NCBI GenBank assembly: GCA_030044475.1
Contig: JASHVP010000013.1
Location: 1 to 16,381 of the forward strand
Direction: 5' to 3'
DNA length: 16,381 nt
Source: Thermoplasmata archaeon
GTDB lineage: Archaea; Thermoplasmatota; Thermoplasmata; Lutacidiplasmatales; UBA184
Below are positions 6,784 to 12,842 of the stretch, in pieces. The position numbers and the translations under genes were made by a program. The notes below the pieces were generated by a model. It saw only the letters and a program-made list of their open reading frames with translations. It was not told where the DNA came from and did not search any database. Every line of letters starts with the position of its first letter. Position 1 is the stretch's first letter.

Positions 6784-6790
6784 GAATAAA
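6784..6790 (-). promoter_or_regulatory. TATA-like box for the sequon-rich membrane protein gene
   Basis: TTTATTC on the minus strand, centred 27 bases before the ATG at 6760, in the 57-base gap between two same-strand genes. It suggests that this gene has its own promoter and is not only read through from the SHOCT gene. Confidence 0.55.
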
Positions 6791-6817
6791 GGAGGCGGGG
6801 ACCGCCCCGTCCTCGTC

Positions 6818-7213
6818 TCACGGAGCGCCCGGTGGGTGCTGGAGGTCGTTCACGATCTGCAGATACTGCTCCCGGGTGATCTCCCCGCGGGCGTACCGCT
6901 GCCGGGCAATCGCCCACGCGCTGTGGCGCGGGCCGTCGGGTCCGCGACGGAAGCCACCGCCGCTGCCGCGCGTCGTCCAGAACGCGACCCGGATCGCGAA
7001 GAACAGGATCCAGAGCAGGAAGATGATCCCGAAGAACCCCCACCAGGGGAAGGAGCGGGAGCCGCCGAAGCCGCCCCGTTCGACCACGACGACGACGAAG
7101 ACGGCCGCGAGCGCGAGCACCGCGCCGAGGAAGACCCCTCCGACGAGGCGGCGGTGTCGGCGGCGTTCCTCCCAGGATTCCCGTCGGGCGTCGTACGCGA
7201 GCGGCGTTCCCAT
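6818..7213 (-). CDS. Small membrane protein with C-terminal SHOCT domain
   Basis: A 131-residue protein with an Arg/Glu-rich cytoplasmic N-terminus (1-22), two membrane spans (about 24-44 and 57-76), a Gly/Arg linker, and a SHOCT motif at the C-terminus. The motif shows as AWAIARQRYARGEITREQY at 99-117, followed by a hydrophobic helix end. SHOCT is a short oligomerisation or protein-contact module common at the ends of bacterial and archaeal membrane proteins. No enzymatic function is visible. The ATG at 7213 is preferred over the far longer upstream frame, which only mirrors the oxidoreductase gene. A TATA-like box centred at 7246 predicts a leader of about 5 bases. The gene is divergent from the oxidoreductase. 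Confidence 0.85.
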   Translation of the reverse strand: MGTPLAYDARRESWEERRRHRRLVGGVFLGAVLALAAVFVVVVVERGGFGGSRSFPWWGFFGIIFLLWILFFAIRVAFWTTRGSGGGFRRGPDGPRHSAWAIARQRYARGEITREQYLQIVNDLQHPPGAP

Positions 7214-7242
7214 GGAGTTCGAGCCTCGGTGCGCCGTTCCGG

Positions 7243-7249
7243 GATAAGA
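7243..7249 (-). promoter_or_regulatory. TATA-like box for the SHOCT gene
   Basis: TCTTATC on the minus strand, centred 33 bases before the ATG at 7213. It shares a 90-base divergent intergenic region with the oxidoreductase promoter. Confidence 0.45.
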
Positions 7250-7275
7250 ACTCTGGTGCCGAGCCAACGCGCCCG

Positions 7276-7282
7276 TTTCATA
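7276..7282 (+). promoter_or_regulatory. TATA-like box for the oxidoreductase-methyltransferase pair
   Basis: TTTCATA centred 25 bases before the ATG at 7304, predicting a leaderless transcript that reads on into the overlapping methyltransferase gene. Confidence 0.45.
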
Positions 7283-7303
7283 CCGACGCGTCCTGTCCCC
7301 GCG

Positions 7304-8254
7304 ATGCGCGCCGTCGCCGTGCGGGAGTTCCGAGCCCCTCCCGAGGTGATGACCGTCGACGTGCCCGAGCCGGCGGCGGGGGAGGTCGCCGTACGGATGG
7401 AGGCCGCCGGCGTCAACCCGTTCGACTGGAAGATCGCCGACGGCGTTCTCGACGGTCGTCGTCCGCACCGATTCCCGCTGGTGCTCGGCGTGGACGGGGC
7501 CGGCGTCGTGACCTCCGTCGGGAGGAGCGCCGGTCGGTTCCGGGTCGGGGATCGGCTGTTCGGACAGTTCCTCCACGACCCGGTGGGCATCGGCACCTAC
7601 GCGGAGGTGGCGACGGTGCCGACCGGGATCGGCATCGCGCCGACGCCCGAGTCCTGGTCGTCGGTCGAAGCGGCGGCGGTGCCGACCGCGGGGATGACCG
7701 CGCTCGCCGCGCTCGAGCGGGCCGGCGTGGGCCCCGGAGGGACCCTGGCGATCGTCGGAGCGACGGGGGGGATCGGCACCTTCGCGACCGCCCTGGCCGT
7801 CGCCCAGGGGGTCCACGTGCTGGCCGCCGTCCGCCCGGAGGTGGTGGACCGCGCTCGGGGCCTCGGCGCCGAGTGGGTCGTGCCCCTGGGGACGGACGAA
7901 GCGGTCGAGCGGGCGCGCGCGCTGCGCCCGAACGGATGTGACGCGCTCCTCGACGTCATGGACCCTCGCGAGGCGTTCCTCCGGTGGGCCGGACTCGTCC
8001 GTCCGGGGGGCGTGGCCCTCTCGAGCATCTACGCCGCTCCCCCGAACGCCCCCGACGGGCCCCGCGCCCGGCTGGTGAATCTCGACCTCCAGCCGAGCAG
8101 CGAGCTCCTCGATCGGCTCGTGACCCGCCTGCGGTCCTCGCGCGTTCGGATCCCGGTCGAACGGACGATCCCGCTCGAGGCGGCCCCAGCGGCCCTCGCC
8201 GAGAGCCGGACCGGGCGGCTCCGCGGCAAGACCGTCATCGCACTGGGGCGATGA
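7304..8254 (+). CDS. Quinone-oxidoreductase-like MDR enzyme (NADPH-dependent)
   Basis: Medium-chain dehydrogenase/reductase of the zeta-crystallin/quinone oxidoreductase type, 316 residues. The N-terminal GroES-like domain has GVNPFDWKIADG (36-47) and the LGVDGAGVV segment (61-69). The nucleotide-binding Rossmann loop is VGATGGIGTFATALA (151-165), in a form typical of the NADPH-preferring QOR branch. No zinc-ligand cysteines of the alcohol dehydrogenase branch are seen, so it is probably zinc-independent and reduces a quinone or an activated double bond. Its stop overlaps the start of the methyltransferase (ATGA), so the two are translationally coupled. The start ATG fits the TATA box at 7276. 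The longer frame reaching back to 6521 overlaps other genes and is not used. The substrate is unknown. Confidence 0.92.
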   Translation: MRAVAVREFRAPPEVMTVDVPEPAAGEVAVRMEAAGVNPFDWKIADGVLDGRRPHRFPLVLGVDGAGVVTSVGRSAGRFRVGDRLFGQFLHDPVGIGTYAEVATVPTGIGIAPTPESWSSVEAAAVPTAGMTALAALERAGVGPGGTLAIVGATGGIGTFATALAVAQGVHVLAAVRPEVVDRARGLGAEWVVPLGTDEAVERARALRPNGCDALLDVMDPREAFLRWAGLVRPGGVALSSIYAAPPNAPDGPRARLVNLDLQPSSELLDRLVTRLRSSRVRIPVERTIPLEAAPAALAESRTGRLRGKTVIALGR

Positions 8255-9078
8255 CCCCGCCGCCGAGTCGCCGGCGGCCGTCTCGGCGTCCCGCCGGGCG
8301 GGGTTCGCGGGACCCGGGAACGAATCCCTACGTCCGTCTGGCCGAAGCCTACGATACGGTCTACGCCTGGAAGGACTATCGCCGGGAGTCCCGCCGCCTG
8401 CGCGAGCTGGTGCGACGCTATCGGCCCGGCTCCCGCCCGACGCTCCTCGACGTCGGATGCGGCACGGGGTCCCATCTCCGATTCCTTCGGAGCTGGTCGG
8501 ATGCGACCGGCCTCGACGCCAGCTCCGAAATGCTCGCCGTCGCTCGCACCCGCCTCCCGGGGGTCCCGTTGGTTCGGGGGCGCATGGAGCGGTTTCGGCT
8601 CGACCGCCGCGTCGACGTCCTCACCTGCCTGTTCTCGGCGATCGGGTACGTCCGGACGGTCCCGGCCTTGCGACGCACGGTCGCGAACTTCGCCCGCCAC
8701 TTGACCGAGGGAGGGGTCGCGATCGTCGAGCCGTGGATCCGACCGGAAGACGTCCGGCGGGGGGACCCGCACGTCGCGGCCTCGGGTTCCCCCTCGGCGC
8801 CCCTGATCCGGGTGAGCACCATGGCCCGGACGAGGAGCACGACCGTGCTGACGATGCACTACCTCGCCGCCGGGCCGACCGGGATCCGCCACTGGTCGGA
8901 GGTCCACGAGATGGGCCTGTTCTCCGACGCAGCGATGCGGTCGGCGTTCGAGGACGCGGGGTTCCGCGTCCGGCGTCTCCCCAGCCGGTTCTCCCCCGAC
9001 CGAGGACTCTGGGTCGGGGTTCTCCCGCGCCCCGGATCCCCGGGCCGCGGTCGACGTGGACCTACTCGACGATCGTGA
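8251..9078 (+). CDS. SAM-dependent methyltransferase, TylM1/DesVI-like
   Basis: Class I SAM methyltransferase of 275 residues. SAM motif I is LLDVGCGTGS (65-74), and the acidic ribose-binding residue is Asp89 in GLDASSEM. Two features recall sugar N,N-dimethyltransferases of macrolide pathways (TylM1, DesVI). One is the N-terminal YDTVYAWKDYRRES (34-47). The other is the DVLTCLFSAIGYVRT phrase (122-136), followed by ANFARHLTEGGVAIVEPW (145-162). The close wording is to that family as I remember it; amino sugar methylation is inference. There are no sugar-nucleotide genes nearby. The first ~20 residues are Arg/Pro-rich, and the tail after 260 is basic, extending 17 bases across the end of the convergent CDGSH gene. 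Its ATG overlaps the oxidoreductase stop, implying one transcript. Confidence 0.88.
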   Translation: MTPPPSRRRPSRRPAGRGSRDPGTNPYVRLAEAYDTVYAWKDYRRESRRLRELVRRYRPGSRPTLLDVGCGTGSHLRFLRSWSDATGLDASSEMLAVARTRLPGVPLVRGRMERFRLDRRVDVLTCLFSAIGYVRTVPALRRTVANFARHLTEGGVAIVEPWIRPEDVRRGDPHVAASGSPSAPLIRVSTMARTRSTTVLTMHYLAAGPTGIRHWSEVHEMGLFSDAAMRSAFEDAGFRVRRLPSRFSPDRGLWVGVLPRPGSPGRGRRGPTRRS

Positions 9079-9238
9079 CCTCGGCCTTGGCGGCGCGGAA
9101 CTCCGCGGTCCGATGGGAGCCGTCGCAGAACGGCTTGTTCTTCGAGTGCCCGCAGCGACACAGCGCGGTCGAGACCTTTCCGTCGACCATCACCAGGTTC
9201 GGGCCGTTCTCGTTCGAGAGGATCTTCACCGTCGGCAT
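9062..9238 (-). CDS. CDGSH iron-sulfur domain mini-protein
   Basis: A 58-residue protein consisting of a single CDGSH domain. The 2Fe-2S ligand motif is complete: CRCGHSKNKPFCDGSH at residues 27-42, with three Cys and one His as ligands (Cys27, Cys29, Cys38, His42). An N-terminal strand pair (MPTVKILSNENGPNLVMVDG) and a C-terminal strand AEVTIVE frame the motif. There is no membrane anchor, unlike animal mitoNEET, which suits the short soluble prokaryotic form. Proteins of this family carry a redox-active, acid-labile 2Fe-2S cluster; partners here are unknown. The gene overlaps the end of the convergent methyltransferase gene by 17 bases. The start ATG is 33 bases from the centre of a TATA-like box at 9268. 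Confidence 0.93.
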   Translation of the reverse strand: MPTVKILSNENGPNLVMVDGKVSTALCRCGHSKNKPFCDGSHRTAEFRAAKAEVTIVE

Positions 9239-9267
9239 GTTCTCGTTCGGTGAACCGCGACCCCCCG

Positions 9268-9274
9268 TTTAACC
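9268..9274 (-). promoter_or_regulatory. TATA-like box for the CDGSH gene
   Basis: GTTAAAC on the minus strand, an A/T-rich patch in GC-rich surroundings, centred 33 bases before the ATG at 9238. The predicted leader is about 6 bases. Confidence 0.45.
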
Positions 9275-9334
9275 GCTGTGCACCCGGCGGCCGTCTGGTG
9301 GCGTGCGCGCCACCGCTCCGACGCGGCCGCCGGA

Positions 9335-9922
9335 TCAGGCGAGCACGAGGGCGGCCCGGGGCCCCACCGGCTCCGGCAGGTAGATCCGGAAGTGCAACGC
9401 GTCGGTCCCCCACCGTTCCTCGAGCGGGAACCCGCACCCCCGGAACACCTCGACCATGGCGTAGTTCTCGGCGAGCACGACGGCGTGGAAGAACCGGATG
9501 CCGCGTGCGACCGCGGATCGGGCCATGCGCTCGAGGAGCACGGTCGCGCACCCCTGCCCGTGGTAGGCCTCGCCCACGAGGAACGCGGTTTCCGCTCCGG
9601 GAGCCCCGGTCCCGTCCCGTCGATACTCGCCGAGGGCCACCAGGCGGAGACCCTCGAGCGTCCGGCTCTCCAGCACGAGCGACAGTCCGTCCGGGTCGCC
9701 GGCCGCGGCCCCGAGACTCTCCACGACCCGCTCCGGACGGACGGCCCCAAAGAACCGGCGGGTCAGCGACTCCTCGGAAATCCCGGCGACGAACCGTCGC
9801 AGGCCGTCCCGGTCGTCCGGCCGGAGCCGGCGGACGGTGACCGATTCTCCGGTCCGCAGGGTCGCGGGTCCTTCGACCGGCCCCGCCACGGAGAGGCGCG
9901 CGACGTCCGAACTCCCCCGCAT
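9335..9922 (-). CDS. GNAT-family N-acetyltransferase (second copy, different subgroup)
   Basis: A 195-residue acetyltransferase. The opening VTVRRLRPDDRDGLRRFVAGISEESLTRRFF stretch (28-58) is the typical start of the Pat-like or stand-alone GNAT group that also occurs fused to acyl-CoA synthetases. The acetyl-CoA loop VGEAYHGQGCATVLLERM spans 116-133, with the Q-x-x-A/G-x-A pattern reduced to GQGCAT. It is followed by FFHAVVLAENYAMVEVFRGCGF (144-165), with the family's N-x-x-M-x-x-x-x-x-x-x-G-F end. Such proteins often acetylate lysines of metabolic enzymes; that is family knowledge, not shown here. It follows the O-methyltransferase gene by 47 bases on the same strand and may be read from the same promoter. 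It is unlike the GNAT at 545 in sequence, so this is not a duplication. Confidence 0.88.
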   Translation of the reverse strand: MRGSSDVARLSVAGPVEGPATLRTGESVTVRRLRPDDRDGLRRFVAGISEESLTRRFFGAVRPERVVESLGAAAGDPDGLSLVLESRTLEGLRLVALGEYRRDGTGAPGAETAFLVGEAYHGQGCATVLLERMARSAVARGIRFFHAVVLAENYAMVEVFRGCGFPLEERWGTDALHFRIYLPEPVGPRAALVLA

Positions 9923-9969
9923 CTCCGCCCCCGAGCATCGGAGGCCCGGCGGCGCGGATGAACGTCGGG

Positions 9970-10677
9970 TCAACGTGGATTGACAGCCCGCGGGGGAGCG
10001 GCGGCGACCGGCTCGGTGAGGACGACCCCGAGCGCGAACCCGTCGTGGCCCTTCGCCCCGACGGTCTGGATGACCGTCGCGTTCACGCGCGGCTCCTCCG
10101 CGAGCCGCCGGAGGAATCGGCGGACCCCGACGACACTTGGGTCGGAGCTGGTCTCGTCGGCCACCGTCCCTTGTCGCACCACGTTGTCGGCGACGAGGAG
10201 ACTGCCCGGCGCCGTGAGCCGGAGCGACCAGTCGAGGTACTCCGCGTAGGCCGCCTTGTCCGCGTCGATGAACACCAGGTCGAACGGCTCGGTCCCCTCG
10301 CCCGCCATCCGGGCGAGCGAGTCGAGCGCGGGCCCGACCCGCACCTCGACCTGGGTCCCGAATCCCGCGTGGGCGAGGTTCCGGCGGGCGACCTCGGCGT
10401 GCCGCTCGGAGATCTCCAGGCTCACCAGCCGGCCCCCCGGGGCGAGCCCTCCGGCGAGCCAGATGGCACTGTACCCCCCGAGGGTGCCGATCTCGAGGAT
10501 CCGGCGCGCTCGGACCGCCTCGGCCAAGACGCGCAGCAGCCGACCTTGCAGAGGCGACACCTGGATCGGCGGGAGTCCCGCGGCCGCGGACTCTCGCAAC
10601 GCGGCCTCGAGCGCCGGGTCGTCCGGTCGGACCTGGTCCGCGAGGTACCGATCGACCGCGGCCCACCGGCCCTCCAT
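9970..10677 (-). CDS. O-methyltransferase, catechol-O-methyltransferase-like (family 3)
   Basis: A 235-residue SAM-dependent, metal-dependent O-methyltransferase of the caffeoyl-CoA/catechol type. SAM motif I is LEIGTLGGYSA (61-71), and the acidic ribose ligand is Glu88 in SLEIS. The metal site is formed by Asp138 in FIDADK (137-141) together with Asp164 and Asn165 in VADNVV. The segment LPPIQVSPLQGRLLRVL (35-51) is the usual N-terminal clamp before motif I. Length matches the family (about 210-240). The acceptor is probably a vicinal diol or phenol, but the substrate cannot be told. The start ATG at 10677 is 39 bases from a TATA-like patch. The GNAT gene follows after 47 bases. Confidence 0.93.
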   Translation of the reverse strand: MEGRWAAVDRYLADQVRPDDPALEAALRESAAAGLPPIQVSPLQGRLLRVLAEAVRARRILEIGTLGGYSAIWLAGGLAPGGRLVSLEISERHAEVARRNLAHAGFGTQVEVRVGPALDSLARMAGEGTEPFDLVFIDADKAAYAEYLDWSLRLTAPGSLLVADNVVRQGTVADETSSDPSVVGVRRFLRRLAEEPRVNATVIQTVGAKGHDGFALGVVLTEPVAAAPPRAVNPR

Positions 10678-10710
10678 TCTCGACCCCTTCGTCGGGCCGA
10701 GGATCGGGCA

Positions 10711-10720
10711 CTAATGAAAT
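10711..10720 (-). promoter_or_regulatory. TATA-like patch for the O-methyltransferase gene
   Basis: ATTTCATTAG on the minus strand, the only A/T-rich run in the 83-base gap. It predicts a start near 10689 and a leader of about 12 bases. Confidence 0.4.
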
Positions 10721-10745
10721 CGCCCGCCCCCGCGCCCCCCGCCCT

Positions 10746-10757
10746 CGCGGGCCCGCG
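10746..10757. repeat. 12-base perfect palindrome just after the receiver-like gene
   Basis: CGCGGGCCCGCG lies 3 bases beyond the stop of the minus-strand receiver-like gene. It is self-complementary over six base pairs per arm. It may act as a 3' hairpin, but there is no T-run behind it, and GC-rich DNA makes such palindromes more likely by chance. Confidence 0.3.
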
Positions 10758-10760
10758 GGC

Positions 10761-11126
10761 TCACGGCGGGGCGGTCCCGGTGCGGTCCAGGAGCCGACGG
10801 ACCAGGCTGAGCAGCTCGTCGGGCACCAGGGGCAGCGGGACCTGGTGCACCCGCGGAAGTCGAGCGACGGCCGGATCGCGCGAGCCGACCACGATCAGCG
10901 CGGTGCCCGGCCCCACCCCCTGGCTCCAGGTCCGGGCCGTCGCGCAGTACGGTCCGGAGGCGGCGGCGATCACCACCGGGAACTCGCTCGGCGGGTCCGG
11001 GAGCGGCGCCGCGTCCTCGAGGCGACCCACGTACTCCGCGGCCACCCCCCCGACGTCGAGCAGGTCCCAGATCGCCCGGCCCAGGCTCGGCGTCTCGCCG
11101 ACGACGAGGGCCCGGCGGGTCGCCAT
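10761..11126 (-). CDS. Stand-alone receiver-like protein without phospho-acceptor Asp
   Basis: A 121-residue alpha/beta protein with the layout of a CheY-type receiver. Strand 1 is RALVVG (5-10), then helix 1 follows (14-27). Strand 3 is FPVVIAA (49-55), a later strand is ALIVVGS (76-82), and a C-terminal helix is PDELLSLVRRLLDR (102-115). The usual acidic pair after strand 1 is replaced by Gly-Glu. The position of the phosphorylated Asp at the end of strand 3 is Ala, and no clear conserved Lys is seen. If it is a receiver it cannot be phosphorylated in the normal way. Divergent neighbour to the histidine kinase, so it is probably part of the same signalling unit. The start ATG at 11126 is 28 bases from a TATA-like box. 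The fold call is inference. Confidence 0.65.
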   Translation of the reverse strand: MATRRALVVGETPSLGRAIWDLLDVGGVAAEYVGRLEDAAPLPDPPSEFPVVIAAASGPYCATARTWSQGVGPGTALIVVGSRDPAVARLPRVHQVPLPLVPDELLSLVRRLLDRTGTAPP

Positions 11127-11150
11127 ACGCCCCTCGCAGGGGAGGGCGGG

Positions 11151-11158
11151 GGATAATC
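11151..11158 (-). promoter_or_regulatory. TATA-like box for the receiver-like gene
   Basis: GATTATCC on the minus strand, centred about 28 bases before the ATG at 11126; a leaderless arrangement. It lies in the 127-base divergent region shared with the histidine kinase, for which I see no comparably good box. Confidence 0.5.
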
Positions 11159-11253
11159 GGCCCGTCAGTCGGAATTGACGGGGCCCCGCTACGGCTCGGC
11201 CGGACCCGACAGCCAGATGTGCGCTCGCCCGGTCTCGCCCCGCGGACGTCTCT

Positions 11254-12708
11254 GTGCCGGCGGACCCTCCCGACCCCGAGCTGGAAGCCACGATCGCCGG
11301 GGTCACGCCGCTCGGTTTGGCCGTGATCGCGGCTCCCGGGACGATCACCTGGGCGAACCCCGCCTACTTCGAGACGACCGGCCGGGACCCGACAATCGTC
11401 GGACAGAACTTCCATCGGATCCTCGAGGACGACGGTACCTGGTCCGCGGAGGTCGGATCGGCCGTCGACGCCGCGTTGCAAGGCCGGGTGTCCGCGTCGT
11501 TCCGGGCGGTCCGCGCGCGGTACCGCCACCGGCCCGGCGGGGCGTTCCTGGACATCGACGTCCGCCCCCTTCCCCCGCGGCCCGGAGGAGTCTCCCGCGC
11601 TCTGCTGGTGATCCGGGACGTCACCGAGCGGGTCGAGGAGGAGGTGCGGGCGCAACTGTTCTTCGAGGCGTTTCGGACGTCGACGAACGCGATGCAGCTC
11701 ACCGACGCGCGGGGCGTGATGATCGACGTGAATCCCGCCTTCGAGCGGATCTACGGGTACTCCCGGGAGGAGTGCATCGGTCGCAAGCCGAACCTGGTCC
11801 GGAGCCGCCACACCCCGCCCGACCTCTACCGCGCCATGTGGACCGACCTGCTCGACCCGGCGCGGGGGTACTGGTCCGGGGAGATCCTGAACCGGGACCG
11901 GCTCGGTCGCGAGCGGCCGGTCTTGTTGAGCATCACCAGCATTCGCACGACGGCCGGGCAGGTGACGCATTACCTGGGGGTCGCCGTCGACCTGTCCGAG
12001 CAACGGAGTTGGGAGCTCCGGGCGGCGCACGCGGACAAGCTTGCGTCCGTGGGACAGCTCGCGGCCGGCGTCGCGCACGAGATCAACACGCCGCTCGCGA
12101 ACGTCATGCTGATCGCCGAGAGCCTGCGACGGCGTACCTCCGACCCCTGGTCGAACTCGCGCCTCGACACCCTCACCGAGCAGGTGGAGGCGGCGGCGCG
12201 GATCGTGCGGAGCCTCCTCGACTTCGCGCGCCGGGAGGCCCCGCAGCTCCGCGAGGTCGATCTGGCGGCCGTCGCCCGCGAATCGGTGGAGTTCCTCCGC
12301 GGCAAGCGGTCCGCCGACGTGGAGGTGACCGGTGTCTACCCCTCGGACCCCGTGGGGATCGAAGGAGACCGCGGGCAGCTGATGCAGGTCCTGACGAACC
12401 TGCTGAACAACGCCTACGACGCCGTCGGACCCGCCGGAGAGATTCGGGTCTCCGTGCGACGCCACGGGGACCGGGCCGAGGTCGAGGTGGTCGACAACGG
12501 GCCCGGCATCCCCCCGGACGTCCTGCCGCACGTGTTCGAACCGTTCTTCACCACCAAGCCGGAGGGAGAGGGGACGGGTCTCGGCCTGGCGATCTGCCAC
12601 GGGATCGTCCAGTCCCACCACGGCACCATCACCGCGCGCAACGTCCCGGGCGCCGGCGCGGGCGTCCTCGTGTCGTTCCCGCTCCGCCCGTCGGCGGCGT
12701 CCTCGTAG
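11254..12708 (+). CDS. Soluble PAS-PAS sensor histidine kinase
   Basis: A 484-residue histidine kinase with no membrane span, so it senses an internal signal. PAS 1 covers about 14-125 (GTITWANPAYFETTGRDP at 29-46, ending LVIRDVTER). PAS 2 covers about 133-250 (GVMIDVNPAFERIYGYSREE at 154-173, ending VAVDLSEQR). The dimerisation helix contains the phospho-acceptor His275 in the H box HEINTPL. The ATPase domain has the N box with NLLNNAYDA (382-390), G1 DNGPGI (414-419), F box FEPFFTTK (428-435), and G2 EGTGLGL (439-445). All catalytic motifs are intact. The start is the GTG at 11254; no better in-frame start or Shine-Dalgarno was seen. The response regulator gene follows after 134 bases, with a GC palindrome between them. 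The sensed ligand is unknown. Confidence 0.95.
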   Translation: MPADPPDPELEATIAGVTPLGLAVIAAPGTITWANPAYFETTGRDPTIVGQNFHRILEDDGTWSAEVGSAVDAALQGRVSASFRAVRARYRHRPGGAFLDIDVRPLPPRPGGVSRALLVIRDVTERVEEEVRAQLFFEAFRTSTNAMQLTDARGVMIDVNPAFERIYGYSREECIGRKPNLVRSRHTPPDLYRAMWTDLLDPARGYWSGEILNRDRLGRERPVLLSITSIRTTAGQVTHYLGVAVDLSEQRSWELRAAHADKLASVGQLAAGVAHEINTPLANVMLIAESLRRRTSDPWSNSRLDTLTEQVEAAARIVRSLLDFARREAPQLREVDLAAVARESVEFLRGKRSADVEVTGVYPSDPVGIEGDRGQLMQVLTNLLNNAYDAVGPAGEIRVSVRRHGDRAEVEVVDNGPGIPPDVLPHVFEPFFTTKPEGEGTGLGLAICHGIVQSHHGTITARNVPGAGAGVLVSFPLRPSAASS

Positions 12709-12715
12709 GCGCCCG

Positions 12716-12733
12716 CCCCCGGCCGGCCGGGGG
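12716..12733. repeat. 18-base perfect palindrome behind the kinase gene
   Basis: Five C, then GGCCGGCC, then five G: nine base pairs per arm with no spacer, starting 8 bases after the kinase stop. It could form a strong hairpin at the 3' end of the kinase message or be a binding site. No T-run follows, so a classical terminator is not supported. Confidence 0.4.
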
Positions 12734-12814
12734 GCCGCGGCCTCCCCGGCGTCGGGCGACGAGAGGGCCCGCACCGGTCGACACGAACCGTCCTCGGGGC
12801 GGAGGGCGAAACCC

Positions 12815-12820
12815 CAAATG
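12815..12820 (+). promoter_or_regulatory. Weak TATA-like element for the response regulator gene
   Basis: CAAATG in the least GC-rich part of the gap, centred about 26 bases before the ATG at 12843. The match is poor. The gene may instead be read through from the kinase gene. Confidence 0.25.
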
Positions 12821-12842
12821 CCGGAGAACCGGTTCGCCGCCC

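Noticed and set aside
6521..8254. A 577-codon frame that would fuse an extra N-terminus to the oxidoreductase
   Set aside because: The part before 7304 lies antisense to two genes with clear membrane spans and a SHOCT motif, has charged low-complexity composition, and precedes a good TATA-like box.
10711..12774. A 687-codon minus-strand frame over the kinase gene
   Set aside because: It is antisense to a kinase with complete PAS, H, N, G1, F and G2 motifs. The composition is Arg/Gly/Pro/His-rich and no domain is recognisable.
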